NCBI GenBank assembly: GCA_024305405.1
Contig: JAKNDB010000110.1
Coordinates: 1,860,001-1,924,000, forward strand
Length of the DNA stretch: 64,000 nt
DNA from: Dirofilaria immitis
Lineage: Eukaryota > Nematoda > Chromadorea > Rhabditida > Onchocercidae
Direction of reading: 5' to 3'
Shown: one piece after another, positions 24,519-38,900 of the stretch
How the letters are laid out: each line of letters starts with the position of its first letter
How positions within the stretch are numbered: the stretch's first letter is position 1
Position numbers and translations under genes: made by a program
Notes under the pieces: generated by a model
Told to the model about the DNA's origin: nothing
The model's database searches: none
The model's input: the letters and a program-made list of their open reading frames with translations, nothing else

Positions 24519-27500
24519 CGTCCGTTCTTTTACAAAATTTGTACATTTTTACGGGACAAATTCATTTCAATTTTCTGGTTAGTTTTAAAATTCACTTAAA
24601 AGGCCAATAGAAAATGGGATAGAGATGCGAAAATAATGGAAGGGAATGTGTGCAGAGGAGAGGGTGACATCAAGGTCACCTTGAATTCGTTTCTTATAAT
24701 GGATTGTTCATCCTGCCCAGCTCTATGCCACCCTTCGTTCTTCTTTTCCTCTCCTCTCTCCTGCATTTATTGTCATCTATCAGCATCACTAATATATCAA
24801 ACCAACCAGCCGATCGGTTTTGAATTTTGTTTAGTTTTCAAATAAAAATTTTGATGCTTTAAAGTCAGATTCTTTTCGTTCGATAATTTTCTACATTGCC
24901 ATATCATCTGCTTCTCATTTATATTAGAATTTTTGATCTAATCAGAATTCCCGATTAGATGACGTGAATATTTACAAGTGTATAAATAGTATGTAAATAG
25001 AGTAAGAGATATTAACATGAACTGGAAAGATGGAATACAAGGTACCTAAACTTATATTGCTTTTTCATTTATGTGGTCGATTTATATTTGCTAAAAATTT
25101 TACCGTTAAACTGAATTTAAATCGCCGCAAAAAAGCTTATCATTTATAAGATATTCTTTTGCATTTCTTATGGTTAAAAGTTTTATGATTGTGATAGAAA
25201 TTGATCAATGAATGAATTAAATTGATCTTTTATTTGTTTGCCTATTAATAGATCACTTTTCAAAACACAATAGAACAATTTCGATGAAAAGAAAAGGAAT
25301 GTGTTACGATTTTAATAGGAAGGGAAAATAAAAATTGAAAATTAAAAACTTATTGTTTATTTCGTAAAAGTAGAGAAGCATTAATGTTCCTCTCGGAAAA
25401 TACCGTTAATTTCAAATTGCAATTTCTATTTTCCTTCCTTTTTTTTTTTTTTAATTTAGAATTTCACTCTCTTATGTAATTTAAAATTTCTCAAAAGACA
25501 TTTTTGAAGTGTCCTCTATGTTATGTGTGATTCATCGTTTGTCGGTTTGAAAACTGGCGAACGCACTACATCAGTTTATGTAAATAAATAGGAGGTAGGC
25601 GAGGCAACTTTTGAAGCAAAGGGAAAAATCCCAATGCTCTACCATAAAATTCACAAGAACCTGATATTCAAGGTTTAACGATGCTATGGGCTACAAAGAT
25701 ATGATGTCATCAGTATCGTCGTCTTATAAAAGAACTTTCAAATTTTTAAAAATGATTGTTGTGGATTAATTTATTATATTTAATCTGTCTCTTTTTTCCA
25801 CTTCAAGTTTTACTATTTTATATTTAAATTTGCGAAATTAAGTACTGCATTTTCATCCTGAAACTTTCCGGAAAAAATTATTTCATCGCTGCACTTTTTC
25901 TATGATATCCTCGCTTACTCCTTTTTTCATTGTCAAATGATCTTATCAATAATTAATTTTTATTCGAGTCATTCCTTCCTTTTTTTGTCATAATTTCCGC
26001 TTTTTCTCTTTTTTTTAAATGAAATATAGTGAATATTTCATATTTCATTTTAATTTATGCGATAGATTGTTCTTTTTTTTAGGATATGTTCATATAGTAT
26101 TTGTAAAATATGCTAATATTTACTATTCAAATATTTCTTAAAAATATTTGGAAAACTTATCAGAAATAAATGAAATAGCAAATAAAAGTTGATCGGTTAC
26201 TAATTAAAAAATAACGAAATTTATATTTCATTTTAGACGAAAAATTATCTTGTAATAGAGAAGAATAATTTGGCAGATTTGAAAACTGGAATGATCAGTC
26301 GCTATAATTATAGTAATTTTGATATTAAATTTTAAATTATATGACAGTAGTGACTTAGAGTTTTAACCTGGACACTGCTAATGACCATATGTGAAGAATA
26401 AGCAAATTATTATCCAAACATTTCATATATTCGAGCTTTATATATTCAAGTGTACTAATTTAAGTTTAAAAAAAAATCTAGCAAAATGATCAGAAAAACT
26501 AATTTCATGTAAAACTCAAAATATATTATAGCAATATTAAAGAAAATTTTCGATTAAATTTTCGAATATATTTATACGACAATGAGATGATCACTTTACT
26601 TTTACCGTAATATTTATCAGTTGCTTCGAATATTTTAATAAATAAGTATTATAAAATGTTCCATATCAAATTAAGCAATAAATTGCTTACTATCAGTAAT
26701 GACACAACTGTATGAACATTATTCTTGTTTATTTATCTAGTTTTAATGATTTGTTTCTGGATGAAGATTCCGTATATCATTTCTGAATATTGCTATTCTC
26801 AAGCCAAATAGTATAATAGTCTCTATAGAATATGAGTATAGCATATATATATATTATAATCAGGGAAGGAAAGATGATGCCAGAATCGATAGAGAAATGG
26901 GCCAAAGGATAGCAGCTTTGGACAAAGACCAGTCGAGAAAAGTATAAAGTAGCATGACAAATTACGTCATGGGAATATCTCGTAAATGAATTCAAACTAA
27001 TTATTGTCTGAAAATCAATCAGTCAATCATCATCTTTCACCATCTATAATACCCTTTCAATTATCAGAAATATGCAAAACTTCTTGGCTTCAACCAAATC
27101 ATTTGTAATTTCCATTTTTTTTTGTTGTATCTTGCATCAATAGCTACATCTTTTAAATCATTGACGTCATGTATTGTTTGATTTTGCAAATTCGAGAAAC
27201 AAATTTTAATACTTATTGATTCGTTTGCGAACATGCGAGAAGCCTCATTTTCTTCCCCTACAAAACCTGACAAGCTTAAAAGCGTATTCGATAAAATCTG
27301 ATTTTTAATTAGTCTTATTCGTCCTTTTTTTTCCCTTACAGGCTGATGACTAATTCTATAAAATTTGTAATTTAAAGAATTTCTTTTTGCTAAAATTTAA
27401 ATTTATTGCTTATGTTAAATTTCTTTCCCTTGAAGGATTGGCGGTATGATCCTTTTCAATTTTTTAATATTTTCGATTTCCCCATAATCAAACTGTGAAT

Positions 27501-28635
27501 AATTTCAAATCAATTTTTTCTTATACTGCTACAGAACAAATTTTTGATCCTCAAAAAAAGAAAAAAGGCATTAAAATTCAACAATATTTACAGCTTTTTT
27601 TTTCAAACAATTTCTCCTCTTTTTTTCTTCTCTATCATCACCGCCATCTCATAATATTTTCATTCTTCTTTTTCTTTACTCGAGAAAGAAAAAGCTGAAA
27701 TTGTATGAAAGTGTCAAAAATGAGAAAAGAGAGAAAGAAAGGTTTTTAGAAAATGAACATCTTGTTAAAAAAAAAGAAGAAAAAAAAATCCAAAGGGAAC
27801 AGTAAATTTATCTACACTAAAACACTAAAATGAGGAAATGAATTGGATAAAAGAAATTGCTGATAGATCGGATGTTGTGTGTTAGAGCATTCAACGCTTC
27901 AGTTTTTTTTTTTGTTTCGTTCATTTTTAATTTAAAAAATTTTTATATCACTTTTTCAAATCATTTATTATGAATAAATTTATTTGAAAAAATGGCTTTA
28001 TCAATATTTTATGATGGAAAATTTTGCTTATTACAATTTTAGGCTCATTAATTTTTCCTTCCTTTTTTTTCAATTTTTTCTAACTGATATTTTAGAATTT
28101 TTTTGACATTTTAAAATAAGTGTGGTATTCTGATCATAGGTAGATTAGTTATGATTCTAATCACTTCGAAATTATTGATATATAATTTAATGATTATTTT
28201 ACATTACAATTGTCAGACTTTATTGGATAATTTAAAATTCAAAATGGATTCATTAATTTATTGTCATACTTTATCTAACGTTTTGATAGTTCTTCTAGAC
28301 AAATTCAGTATTACAGTAAGAAGCATTCATCCTACTTTATCGATTACTGAAACTCATGTAATAAACAAGTTATCGTTCACATTGTGGTCAGTATATGTGG
28401 TGGCATTGAAACGTTATCACTTCGCAGATATGACCATCAAATTAAGTGAAATGGACAACCGACTGCTTTCATTCCTATTCTGTGGTTGACGAATTTAATG
28501 GTGATATCGTGCGGGGTGTAATATGGTTTGTGTTAGCATTAGTCGGACGAATCAGATAGCTGATTCGATTCACTACTAGTGCGCTACATTATCCCGATAG
28601 GTTTTGTTACTTCTGTTTTATCATCTTACTATCAC

Positions 28636-28720
28636 TGTCATCATCATCATCATTATCATTACTACTATCACCACCACCATCACCAACATTACTATCACCG
28701 TCGTTATCATTACTATCAGT
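28636..28720. repeat. ATC/ATT/ACC triplet-rich block
   Basis: Imperfect trinucleotide array of ATC, ATT and ACC triplets. Confidence 0.8.
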
Positions 28721-29340
28721 GTACGCCATCACTGTTTATCAATTCAACAATCATTAACATTCAGAACAGCTGGAGTATTTCGCTACTGCTTACAAGAATG
28801 ACCTTCTTTCTCCTCCACCCTGTATTTATACCTGTCCACTACCATCCTAACTTTCACAAATTTCAAAAATATTCTCTCCTTTCTTTGCCTCATCTTTTCT
28901 CTTCTCTTCCCATATCTCTTCAGTTCTTCTAATTCAATCCAAAACTTCATCTCCCTCTCCAACACTTTTTCCTCACTATCAGGCATCTCTATGTTTCCTC
29001 GAAATTTCAACTTCTTTCCTACCATCTCTTACTGATTCCACAAAACGGACGTCGTTTTATGCTCCATCGTTTTCGTCATGTTAATATTACGGTTCAATGA
29101 AAGGGAAAAAAAACAAATTGGACATTAGGAATGAGAATAACAAGTTAATATATGAATAGGTAATTAATTATTCTCTCTAATTTTATTAAGTTTTTAAGGT
29201 CTAATATTATCACTTTTCGGATTAATTTTCCGATTTATTATTGTGACGTATTACGTAAACGAGATTGTACATGCGACAGTAGAATATTTTACTCTTTTCT
29301 GTTTATTGTTATTAATATCGTCAATGGTATCATCTGTTAC

Positions 29341-29360
29341 CAGCAGCAGCAGCAGCAGCA
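29341..29360. repeat. (CAG)n microsatellite
   Basis: Six CAG triplets followed by ACT triplets. Confidence 0.9.
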
Positions 29361-30115
29361 AGAACTACTACTACTGTTATTACTACTGTCATCAATATAA
29401 TTGATTTATGTTACTATTGTAGGTACGGCCATGATTATGAATATAAATCTATGCTAATGATAATGATATCATGATGTAACGCAATTATTACAACTTTCAT
29501 GATTATTTTATATTTGTTATGTTTCATATAAACTTGTATACGCAACAAATAACTACAACTTACGAATTTGAGATATTTTGATGAAATAAGTAGTATTCCA
29601 TGAGAGTGATAATTCATATGTAATCGCAGAAAAAGGTAAATGAATATCGTAATTTGATTTCACATTCACATGAAACATAAAGTTTGAAATGGTTATATAT
29701 ATGAATCATTGCTATAATTTTTTTTTATTCTTGCAGTTAATAGTTAGAAAGGGTGACCATTCCCACTTGATTATTCTCTTCTACCAATCTATAATTTGAA
29801 TTTCATATTTGTGAAGTATAGGTTACGCTTAAACGAAAGTGAGAAATAATGTAGTCTATGAGTGGTAGATAATAATTATGGCTCTTTTATGATTTGCAAT
29901 GATTTATTGATATGTTACTAATAATTTACTCAAATTATAATCATTTCTTTTTTTATTTCAGTTTTTTCGGTATGAAATTAAAAAATATGAGTTCAGATGA
30001 TTGAATTGAAATTATTATGCTTGATTCATTGATGACAGATGATGGTTCTGGTGACACAGGAAGGCATTGATGTTGAAAAATAAAATAATGGATACGATTG
30101 ATTAAAGATATACAA

Positions 30116-30117
<2 letters not shown>

Positions 30118-30146
<29 letters not shown>
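30118..30146. repeat. (TA)n microsatellite
   Basis: Pure TA run. Confidence 0.95.
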
Positions 30147-31320
30147 ATGGTAATGAATGAGGAAGGATGATTGAATGGAAAATGAAGCCATAATAATTGC
30201 ACCAAAAAAAAACAATTTCGAGTCAAAATTGGTTTTAATATGAAAATGTTTAATTGATTATATTTCATTTTTCATTTGTTAGGATTGTTCGGGTTTTTCT
30301 CGTTCTGTTCTCCCAACTTTTTCAGTTGATGAAATTTATCCATGTAGGAAGAGGAGAAGGATAAGTTGATGAATGAGAGAAAGGAAAAGGACGTACTGGC
30401 TTGTGACATCCTTTTTTTTCTCGTAAATTCTTGCATAATTATCTTCCTTATTAGGAAGCATTATTTCTTGTATCGCTCTGATCTGTTTCATTTTGGCAGC
30501 AATCATTAAACTAGCAGTATGTATAAAATTCTTACATTTATAATTGGATGAAAGGTATAATATTCATAGACGACAAAGCTTATTGTTGTTGGAAAGATTT
30601 AATTACAGTGAATTTCCAAATCGGTGATAGGAATTATGAAAAAAGTGCACGTTATTTTGAACTGAATAAGATTGAAAATATTCGGATGATAATTTAAACT
30701 TTGAACCTCAATTTTTCAGAATACGAAATATATGAATGTATTTATATTAATTAGAATTTAGAAAGTTACATTTTCCTCATAATGGCATCAAAATTTGACT
30801 GTAGCAGACTATTGGATTTGCACTTGAAATGTATGTAAATAAGCGTGAAGGCTTGTCGACATTGAGCTATCCTAAGACCGAATTGAAGACATCACGTCGG
30901 GAATTATTAATTTTAATTTTAACTCTAACTTTCGATAATGAATTTGATCAAAGATACCTGTCGTAAATGTATTCCTACTTTAATTATTGAAAATTATTAT
31001 ATTTTTCAATTCTTTTCATAGATTTGAATTGTTTATTTATTATTATGGTTGCGTTCGTTTTATTATTATATACATGCTTCTAAACAACGTACTTATATAA
31101 AATTATAATTTATGATGAATTGGAAGATTTCAGGGAGGGAACAGTGCACCTGATTTCTGGTGCCCTCAGATGTGTCTTCATCTAGTCAGAAATATATCTC
31201 TGAAACCAGCTCGACTGCTTTTTCTGCTATTTGCTGGTGTATGAAAAGGATTACTGCAAACTGTTGATATGTGTGACGCTTTAAAATCAAATTTTTGAAA
31301 TTTCATAAGAAATAAACAAG

Positions 31321-34300
31321 ATGTCGGGCAGAGAAATGGAATCGGCCCTTCATCTTGGTCTCGTCTTTCAACAAATACCAGGTTTATTTCTTACTTGTTT
31401 TATCTATTGATTTCTTATTCGCTTTTAAACGGAAAGTTAAATTGGTGATAGGGAATTGGATTCATATAATTGATCTAAAAAAACTGAAATGAAACACGTT
31501 TTCTGAAGTTTTATTGTCAAATTTGCTCCATTCAAGAAATTATGGAAGACACGCATAAAATTGAAAATCCCTGTTTTGTTTTGAATTTTAAATTTGGTCG
31601 CATGCTACATCCATATCATGGTTTTTTTCCGTAAATTTTACAGTTTTTGAAATTTGAAGCATACAATGAATTATTTCGAATATTATCTTAAACAAAACCA
31701 TCCTTTGATGTGGCAGCTTTTTTGCTTCCATTGAATGCGAAATAAGATACCAGTAAAAGTTATCGACTAAAAGAACAGAAATAATGCATCACAAGAATAT
31801 AAAAACTAAAACTGCTTTAAAATATTTTGTTGTGAGAAAAGGAAGAGTCAAAAAACTTTATCAAAATTCTCTTTGATATTTTAGTTCGCAATAGTTTTAG
31901 AAACCTAATAAAATTGATTTGTTATAGAGTGTGAAAGTTTGATATACATATATAATTCCGTGATGATATAAATTTTTCACAAAGAATTCTGAAAAACTTC
32001 ATCGAAAATATGCTCTGGTAATAAAGTCTGGTACCATCCGATCGAATAATAAAGTTTAGCACAATTTATCCTGATAGTAAAACTTGATAACAGTGATCTT
32101 GATAATAAATTTTGATATTATCTGTTCTTAAAAATGAAGTTTCCTCTTATTAGTATTGATATTAGAAATTTAGTACCTGAAGTTTTAAAGATAATGATTT
32201 AACAGCAGCGAAATTTGTTGAAATTAATCGTAATAATGAAATTATATCCTCTTTACTCTAATATGATACACTCACTAGTTGATATATTTCAAATTTAAAA
32301 TTGAAATTTTTTTTCGAATTATTTACTGCAAACATTTATTCATTCTCTCAAATTTGCAGAAACGTCAACGGTACCAGCGACATCTGGTGAGACATCACGT
32401 AAGCGTACGGCAGATGTGGAACCTGCTGCAGATGTTCCTTCTGCAAGTCGTCGTCGTCGTAATGCCAACACAGACGCATCATCATATATTAGGCCAACAT
32501 TTCCCAGTTGCTGCGTTAATGGTTCGTTATTCCAATTAGTATGAATTTATTCTGGTAATATTCTAAAAAAGTCCGTTTTTATTTAAAAAAAGTTCGTTGA
32601 AATAATCTAATTTCAACGATTATTCAACAGCGTAAAGCAACAGCGCAACTTACATTTTTAAGGATTTAAGTGAGACTTTCTCTCGGACTCTTGGTATTAT
32701 TATGTGAAAATAGTTGAAAGAAAATGGATACCGGATGATCCCGATGATTTGCTGGAAGTAGAATGAGATCTGAAATTTTTGAGTGGAATCTGTCAGGACC
32801 TTACGATCTTTTTAGGGAGGGAAAAATTGTTTTCCTTGCAAAAATTAAGAGGATAAGCCTAAACATGCTTGATGACATGATAACTAAAAAACTGCTATGC
32901 AAAAAATACCCAAGGTAGTAAAGTGCTCTGGAATTTTCACGGATTTCTGTGGCTCGTATTTTACTCTCGCCCCGCATACGTATAAGCCCTTCTACTCATT
33001 TCCTATCTCTATATATACACCAGTATTTCTCAGGATTTTCATTCCATTCTATAGAGGTAGTTCTGATCGTCGGGTTCACAAAAGCATGTATTACGTCTGT
33101 TTGAATTGTGGCCTAGCCTTTCAGGACAACAGTAAGTGTTCATCACATCCGGATTATTATGTCTATAGTACTTAATAGAGAAGAAAATGGATCCCTTCGT
33201 GTTTCACTTACCTTATATCCATTTTTTTCACGCGATCAAAGATCCTTTGAATCCATGATGCCATGGCAGAAAGTGATGGAAATAAGTACTGTTTAGATGT
33301 AGAATTAAATTACGTTTATTCATGGAATCGAAGTTGAGAATGAATTAGATCCGATATCTTCATTCATTTGAATGGTATCGTATTAAGAAGGTTCATCTAT
33401 CACATAGCATTCAAATTTCAAATGAAATCAAACTAATTTCATGAAGCTGAAAATAATATTGCAGAAAAAATTAAAAGTTGAAATTGTGTTCCAAATTAGT
33501 CATTTTTTTCTGTTTTAGGCGTTGTTGATCAAACGTGCCTCATACCTTCGTCTCCGGGTTATGATCCGACTACCACTGCTGCCGTACAACCACCCATAAC
33601 GCCGATTTTTGGACCTCAGGTTATTGCCCCTCAAGTTCACGCTCAGCTAGCTACTGTCCCGAGCTCGTCTATTGTACATAATGTGGTTTGTTTATTTCTT
33701 ACATTTGGAAAAAGGTTGCTGTGTTTTGAATAAGACAAATTGATACCACTCACTACCGTGTGGTAAGTATGAAATGATGACTAGTTTAGTTAATCAGTTG
33801 ATTTTAATGCGACAAAAGTTAATTTTGCAGACTCCAATTGCTCTTCATCTTCATGGACTGTCTCCTTCGGTCGCGTCAAATTATGCATACTTTCTGCCAC
33901 ATCCGGTTAGTATTTATTTTTACTGTTTTTTTCCTTTTCAGTTTCATAGACGGAGGTTCATTCGAGCGGTAGTATGATATTTTCGTATATATTAAAACTA
34001 TTAATAACATACTTACGATAATAAAGTTAGAATACGAAGTATTAATGGTATATATTGAAACCATTAGTAATATGATAGTGAAGTTAAATATGAAAAGATA
34101 AGAATAGTATAAGTTTTTAAAGCATTATTACTATAATAATAAAAAGAAATTTTGCTTAGCTTTGATTAGATTTAACCATTAAAATATCAGGCACATCATA
34201 TGATACAACCGTTGATGGGTTTACGCCTACCAACGACGCCAGTGCAATATATGTCACAAGATATTCCATTCCCCGACCAAGCTTTCCTTCCATCATTAAT

Positions 34301-35969
34301 AAGTGATATCCCAGAGAACATTCAGCGTTCACTGGAAGAACTTCCTGCGTAAGTTAGAATTTTTTTTTCTTCCTTTTTATACTCATTTGCTAGAATACTT
34401 TTACTTAAACTTTGTTGTTTATTTCGATCATGAACAAATAAGAAAATGATTTTCAATTAAATGAATTAATAGTTAGACATGAATGAAGAAATTATTACAT
34501 TTATATGAAGTCTTCCTCTTAGGCTAGAATATGTGAAGTAATCATAATTAAGAATATATAAATATGGTGCAGTAATCTATACATTTTGGTTGGAAAACTT
34601 TGATAAAAATTTTGCGAAATATTCGCATCATATTACTGTAAGGTATATTATTTTTATAGACCACCGGCTGCAGTTCCAACAGCAGTAAACGGTGGCAACA
34701 ACTGGGATACGAATGTGGCGCAGTATCGTCTGTATCCGGGCTTTCCATATCTCCCGAGACCGATTAATACACAAATGGAAACGGTAGCTTCCCGTGTTCG
34801 AATTGCTCAAGCAGCTGCTCAGGTTGGTGTTGATCCGACTGCTGCGACACAAATGCTAGCAAATCAGGCTCATGGTCCTATTCCGGTCGATTATTACGCA
34901 GACGGCAGCCATAATCCCGTCCCTCTAGTATGTTTTTGTGTCATTTATTTGTATTTTTTTCTTGAAAAACAGCTGAACAGAAAAATAATACATATTTGCT
35001 TTCTTTTTATATATAAGTATTACGACTTTATGACTTAAATCATGCGATGATAAGATCAGTTAACATCACACTGATCAACTAGATATCCATCAATACATGA
35101 ATACGCCAATTCAAGATAACGATGCCATAGCAATACATGAATATGTTGAATTCAGGTTGAGGGACCCGTTGCAGTTCCAACTATGGCTGCAGAATGGGCA
35201 CCTCCACCACCAGCGCCAATTCAAGATAACGATGCCATATCGGCAGTTAATTATCACCAGCAATTAGAAAGATTAGCAAGTGGTGAAATTCCGTTCCGTG
35301 CATGGGAAGCAGCGGTTCTCCATATTTTCGATCGCATAACACCTCAGATGAATGCGGCCCGTTTGCCACCTAAAGGAATGACAAAGTAAGCTTTTATTCG
35401 CCTGGGCTAAAATATTCGTGAGGGAAAAAAGTAATTATAATTATAATACTTTATTTCGGAATTGATTAAAAATTTCTATTCGAAGATTTTCATAATATTA
35501 TTTGACAATTGATGTTGTGAATGCTACGATTAGTTGAATCATAAGCTACATTTTCAGGAATGAAATTGACAAACTAAAATCATTTCGTGTTACTGACCCA
35601 GCACTACTAATGGAGAAAGTGTGCGTTATCTGTCAGTGTGACTTTGAGAAACGCGATCTGGTCCGCATGCTACCATGCGCACATCATTTCCATCTGAAAT
35701 GCATTGATAAATGGTTAAAGGGCAACCGCACATGCCCAATTTGTCGCCAAAATGTTGCACCGGAAGTATCGGATAGTGATGCGGAAGTGACATCCGCAAT
35801 GGCGACTGCTACAGCAACTGCGGTAGTTATGGGAACAGCTACTGGAACAGGAACCGAACATAATAATGTAACAGATGAGAATAATAGTTTTGAAAATTCC
35901 CGTGCAGCAGTTCAAGTTATAACACATATGGGACCTGATGATGCGGCGCTTTCTGATTCGAGTTTCTAA
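31321..35969 (+). CDS. RING-H2 E3 ubiquitin ligase, RNF38/RNF44-like
   Basis: Exons: 31321-31381, 32360-32521, 33519-33685, 33831-33905, 34191-34348, 34660-34927, 35156-35385, 35558-35969; 510 aa, every GT-AG junction in phase. The N-terminal two thirds are low-complexity (Pro, Ala, Gln, Thr), with an Arg4 stretch (SRRRRN) in exon 2 that could be a nuclear signal. The last exon carries the RING-H2: VCVICQCDF, LPCAHHFHLKC, DKWLKGNRTCPIC, giving the C-x2-C...C-x-H-x2-H-x2-C...C-x2-C ligands. DKWLK.NRTCPICR is typical of RNF38/RNF44 and related ligases, which recruit an E2 for substrate ubiquitylation. The tail is Ala/Thr-rich and acidic. Start: MSGREMESALHLG is the only ATG exon that splices in phase to exon 2. 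The substrate is unknown. No frame breaks were seen. Confidence 0.9.
33057..33131 (+). other. probable in-frame cassette exon of the RING gene
   Basis: Inside the intron 32522-33518 lies a 75-nt segment with an acceptor (CTATAGAG) and a strong donor (GTAAGTG). Its phases fit both neighbours: the leftover G of exon 2 plus GT gives Gly, and its last A plus GC gives Ser. It would insert 25 residues including MYYVCLNCGLAFQDN, a C-x2-C pair. It may be constitutive or alternative; no transcript evidence is available to me. Confidence 0.45.
35104..35129 (+). repeat. 26-bp intronic copy of downstream exon sequence
   Basis: Identical over 26 bp to 35214-35239 in exon 7 of the RING gene, 110 bp downstream. 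It is flanked on both sides by a CAATACATGAATA direct repeat (35090-35102 and 35131-35143). Confidence 0.9.
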
Positions 35970-38900
35970 AAATTGATCCAAGTGCCATTAACATTTTTTT
36001 CGGTTTAGGCATTTTTTGATGGATTAGATTTCTTATGACTTAAATTGTAAAATGGACTTCTGTGATTCGAACATCCGTTATAAGTTTTTTATCTCTTACC
36101 CCAATATAGCAAATTTTTGTCAAATTTAGGAAATTATTTTATCAAATATAACCCATCTTACAGATCTTACAAATGGATGTCCATCACAGAGTTTTTCAAC
36201 TGTATCTGCTTATTAGGCAACTTTTAGTGCTTAATTTCTTTCTGTTTTCTCTCATTATATCAGGATTTTTTTGTTTTACTTTATTATGTTCCCCACATTT
36301 ATTTTATTTATCTCAATTGTCGGGATAATTTAAATGGAAACTCTTCTATATGCAGGCAAAATGGTTCCTCCGAGGTATTTTTATTTCTTTTTGTTTCATT
36401 TTTTCCGTTTTACTATGCACAAGCTAATGTATTCACAAAGCAACTTAAAGAGAATTCTCTGATCTTTAAATTTTAAATTAAATTCTTCTCGAAAAGGATA
36501 ACTTTGTTGTATGTTTTTAAGAAGAATTTGATCTTCTGCTCAAGGAAAAAAGAAACGACAAAGATTTAATAAAAATAGTTCTTAATAGCAAGACTTCTGG
36601 TGACAAGCATTTAGTAGAGAAGAAGGCGCAAGGGAAGGGAGAAAGAGATTTGATTAATTCCAGTAACAGAATAATTAATTAAGGCATTAATTAAAGGTAT
36701 AAGAGGTGTAAGAGATTAGTTTAAGAATATGTTACTTGAGATAAATTGCTTAGTACATGTCATCTTAATGCTACAAGTCTAAATAACGTCAATCATTTTA
36801 CCTTTCTCTCACTCACGAGGATCTCAAATTCCCTGAGACGAGTGATAGCATTACCATATATTTCATATTTACTGAAATTGTATTACTAATGTTGATTTTT
36901 TTCCCAAGTTTTAATGAAATTTTAAGTTTGGTTCTTTTTTTTATTTAAAAGGAAAAAAAATTTGCACCTTATAAATGAATGGTAATTGGATGTGTGATTC
37001 TTTTTTTTCTTTTACTGAACAAAATACATTCACCAATTATGGCTTGAATTGTGAATAATATTACAGTATTTTTTTGTATCAGTTCCTAGTCAACTACAAC
37101 TTCATCCTGGATATCATCCAGTATTGTAAGAATATGATATGTAGTTTTATGTATCTCATCGAGCTGAGAGTATGATCAAAAGAATCGATTTAAAAAAAAA
37201 AATTGCTAAAGAGAGAAAATTTGATGAAAAAAAAATTGAAATTTTTAAAAATCGTTTTTCACATTCTTAAAATTTATGACAAACTTACTGATTTCATGAA
37301 ATGATTCTCACTCGGTGTATTAAGAGAAAATGATTTTTTTATTCTGTATGTAAATGGTTTCCTCAATATTTCTCAATCTTGTGCTTCAAACGTTGCCGGT
37401 TTCTTTCCGTAAACGTAAAATACTCATTTTTTTCCGCGAAATTCCTTGCTATTTCTTTCGGGTTCCACTTGGTTCCCTCCCGCTATTCTCCAGAAGAGAT
37501 TCATATGTTTGTTTTGAGAATTTACGTGACGCTTTTGGTGGGTTTGCAAATGTATTCCATCTTTCCTTTTTCTTTCTTTTTCTTTTTCCTACTGTTCGTA
37601 ATTATCAGTGAATTCCGTCAAATGCTCAAATGCCGGGGATTCCAATATCATTTTTTTTTTTTTGTATCACCATGTTCATTAAATGTAACGATAATTTCGG
37701 ATTTATAAATATATAAATTAAACTCGCATATTTTCTCGTACAATAAATATTATGTGCTGAAAAGAAAAAAAAAGAAAATGACAGTAACGATGACATTGTC
37801 ACACGTATAGTTTGGAATTTATGATAATCAAAAAAATGTCATCATGATGTCATTTAAAAGACACTGAGGTTTTTAGTCTTCATCTATTCCTACAATATGA
37901 TTCATCATATAATGGAAGTTTTAAGTCCACATGTTAGTTTGACGTATGCAAAACGATGCTTTCGACACGGACGAAGAAAACGTGTTGCAAATCTGGCATA
38001 ATTATTCACGATCACGTTGAATTAAAGTATATTCGTACGCACGTAATAAATTATTATTACAAAATTCCAGATTATATAATTTTTTCCTAAATAAATAAGG
38101 TAGAGGACATGATTTCCAGGTATTGAAAGACCGTATATAAGAGTTTTTAATAATCTTGTCAAACGTGCGCCTTATGACTTAACGAACTATATCATTTAAA
38201 GTTTCAAATTCCGAGATCTTGATTCAAAGTACCGTAAATGATGCATCTCAGTGAACTAATGATGTTAATGTGATTGAATAAATATCATGTCTTTTAACTT
38301 CAATCTTCCATAGTTATGAACAGCGGTAACTTTAACCAAGTATTTCTCCAAATATTTACTGATCTGAAAAAATGCTTACATTATTGATAGTTGACGTAAA
38401 TTGATGAAGTAACGAACTAAACAAAGAGGATGAACATATTGACAAATTCAATCGAATATAGTAAACAAAGCATAAATAAATCTTTTATTTGATGAAGTTG
38501 TACTTTAAATCAAAACTATTATTCTTCAGATCAATACGAGAAATAAATATCTGAAATATTTATTTGTGCATGCAATCATTTTATTCTTCATACACATCGT
38601 TATCGTACTTTATTTTCATATATCAACTGGATTAAATCGATGAAGATTATTTAACATTTAAAATAATTTAATAATTTGATCTTCCTGTTAGTGTGTGACT
38701 CTTTGTGTAGAAAATTTGAGTATTGAAAAAACCTTGATGAATTTCTCAAACTTTATCTGAATCTGACTCTGTCAATTACACATAAGCCAGAATTCATTGA
38801 TGATTTAATTATGAAAGAAAATTTGGAAGAGATTCACTTGAGATGCTGTTGACGATACTGGTATAACACATCAAAATAAATGAATATTAATTATATTCAA

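Larger units (their letters stand above)
24519..31320. other. gene-poor spacer
   Basis: I see no recognisable gene. It contains short microsatellites, two homeless frames (28151-28489 and 28579-28932, +) without motifs, a palindromic TCAAGGTCACCTTGA at 24670-24684, and the likely 5' region of the RING gene in its last kilobase. Confidence 0.5.

Noticed and set aside
28151..28489. 112-residue frame on the plus strand
   Set aside because: No recognisable domain; Leu/Ile-rich composition expected from AT-rich DNA; no convincing exon borders.
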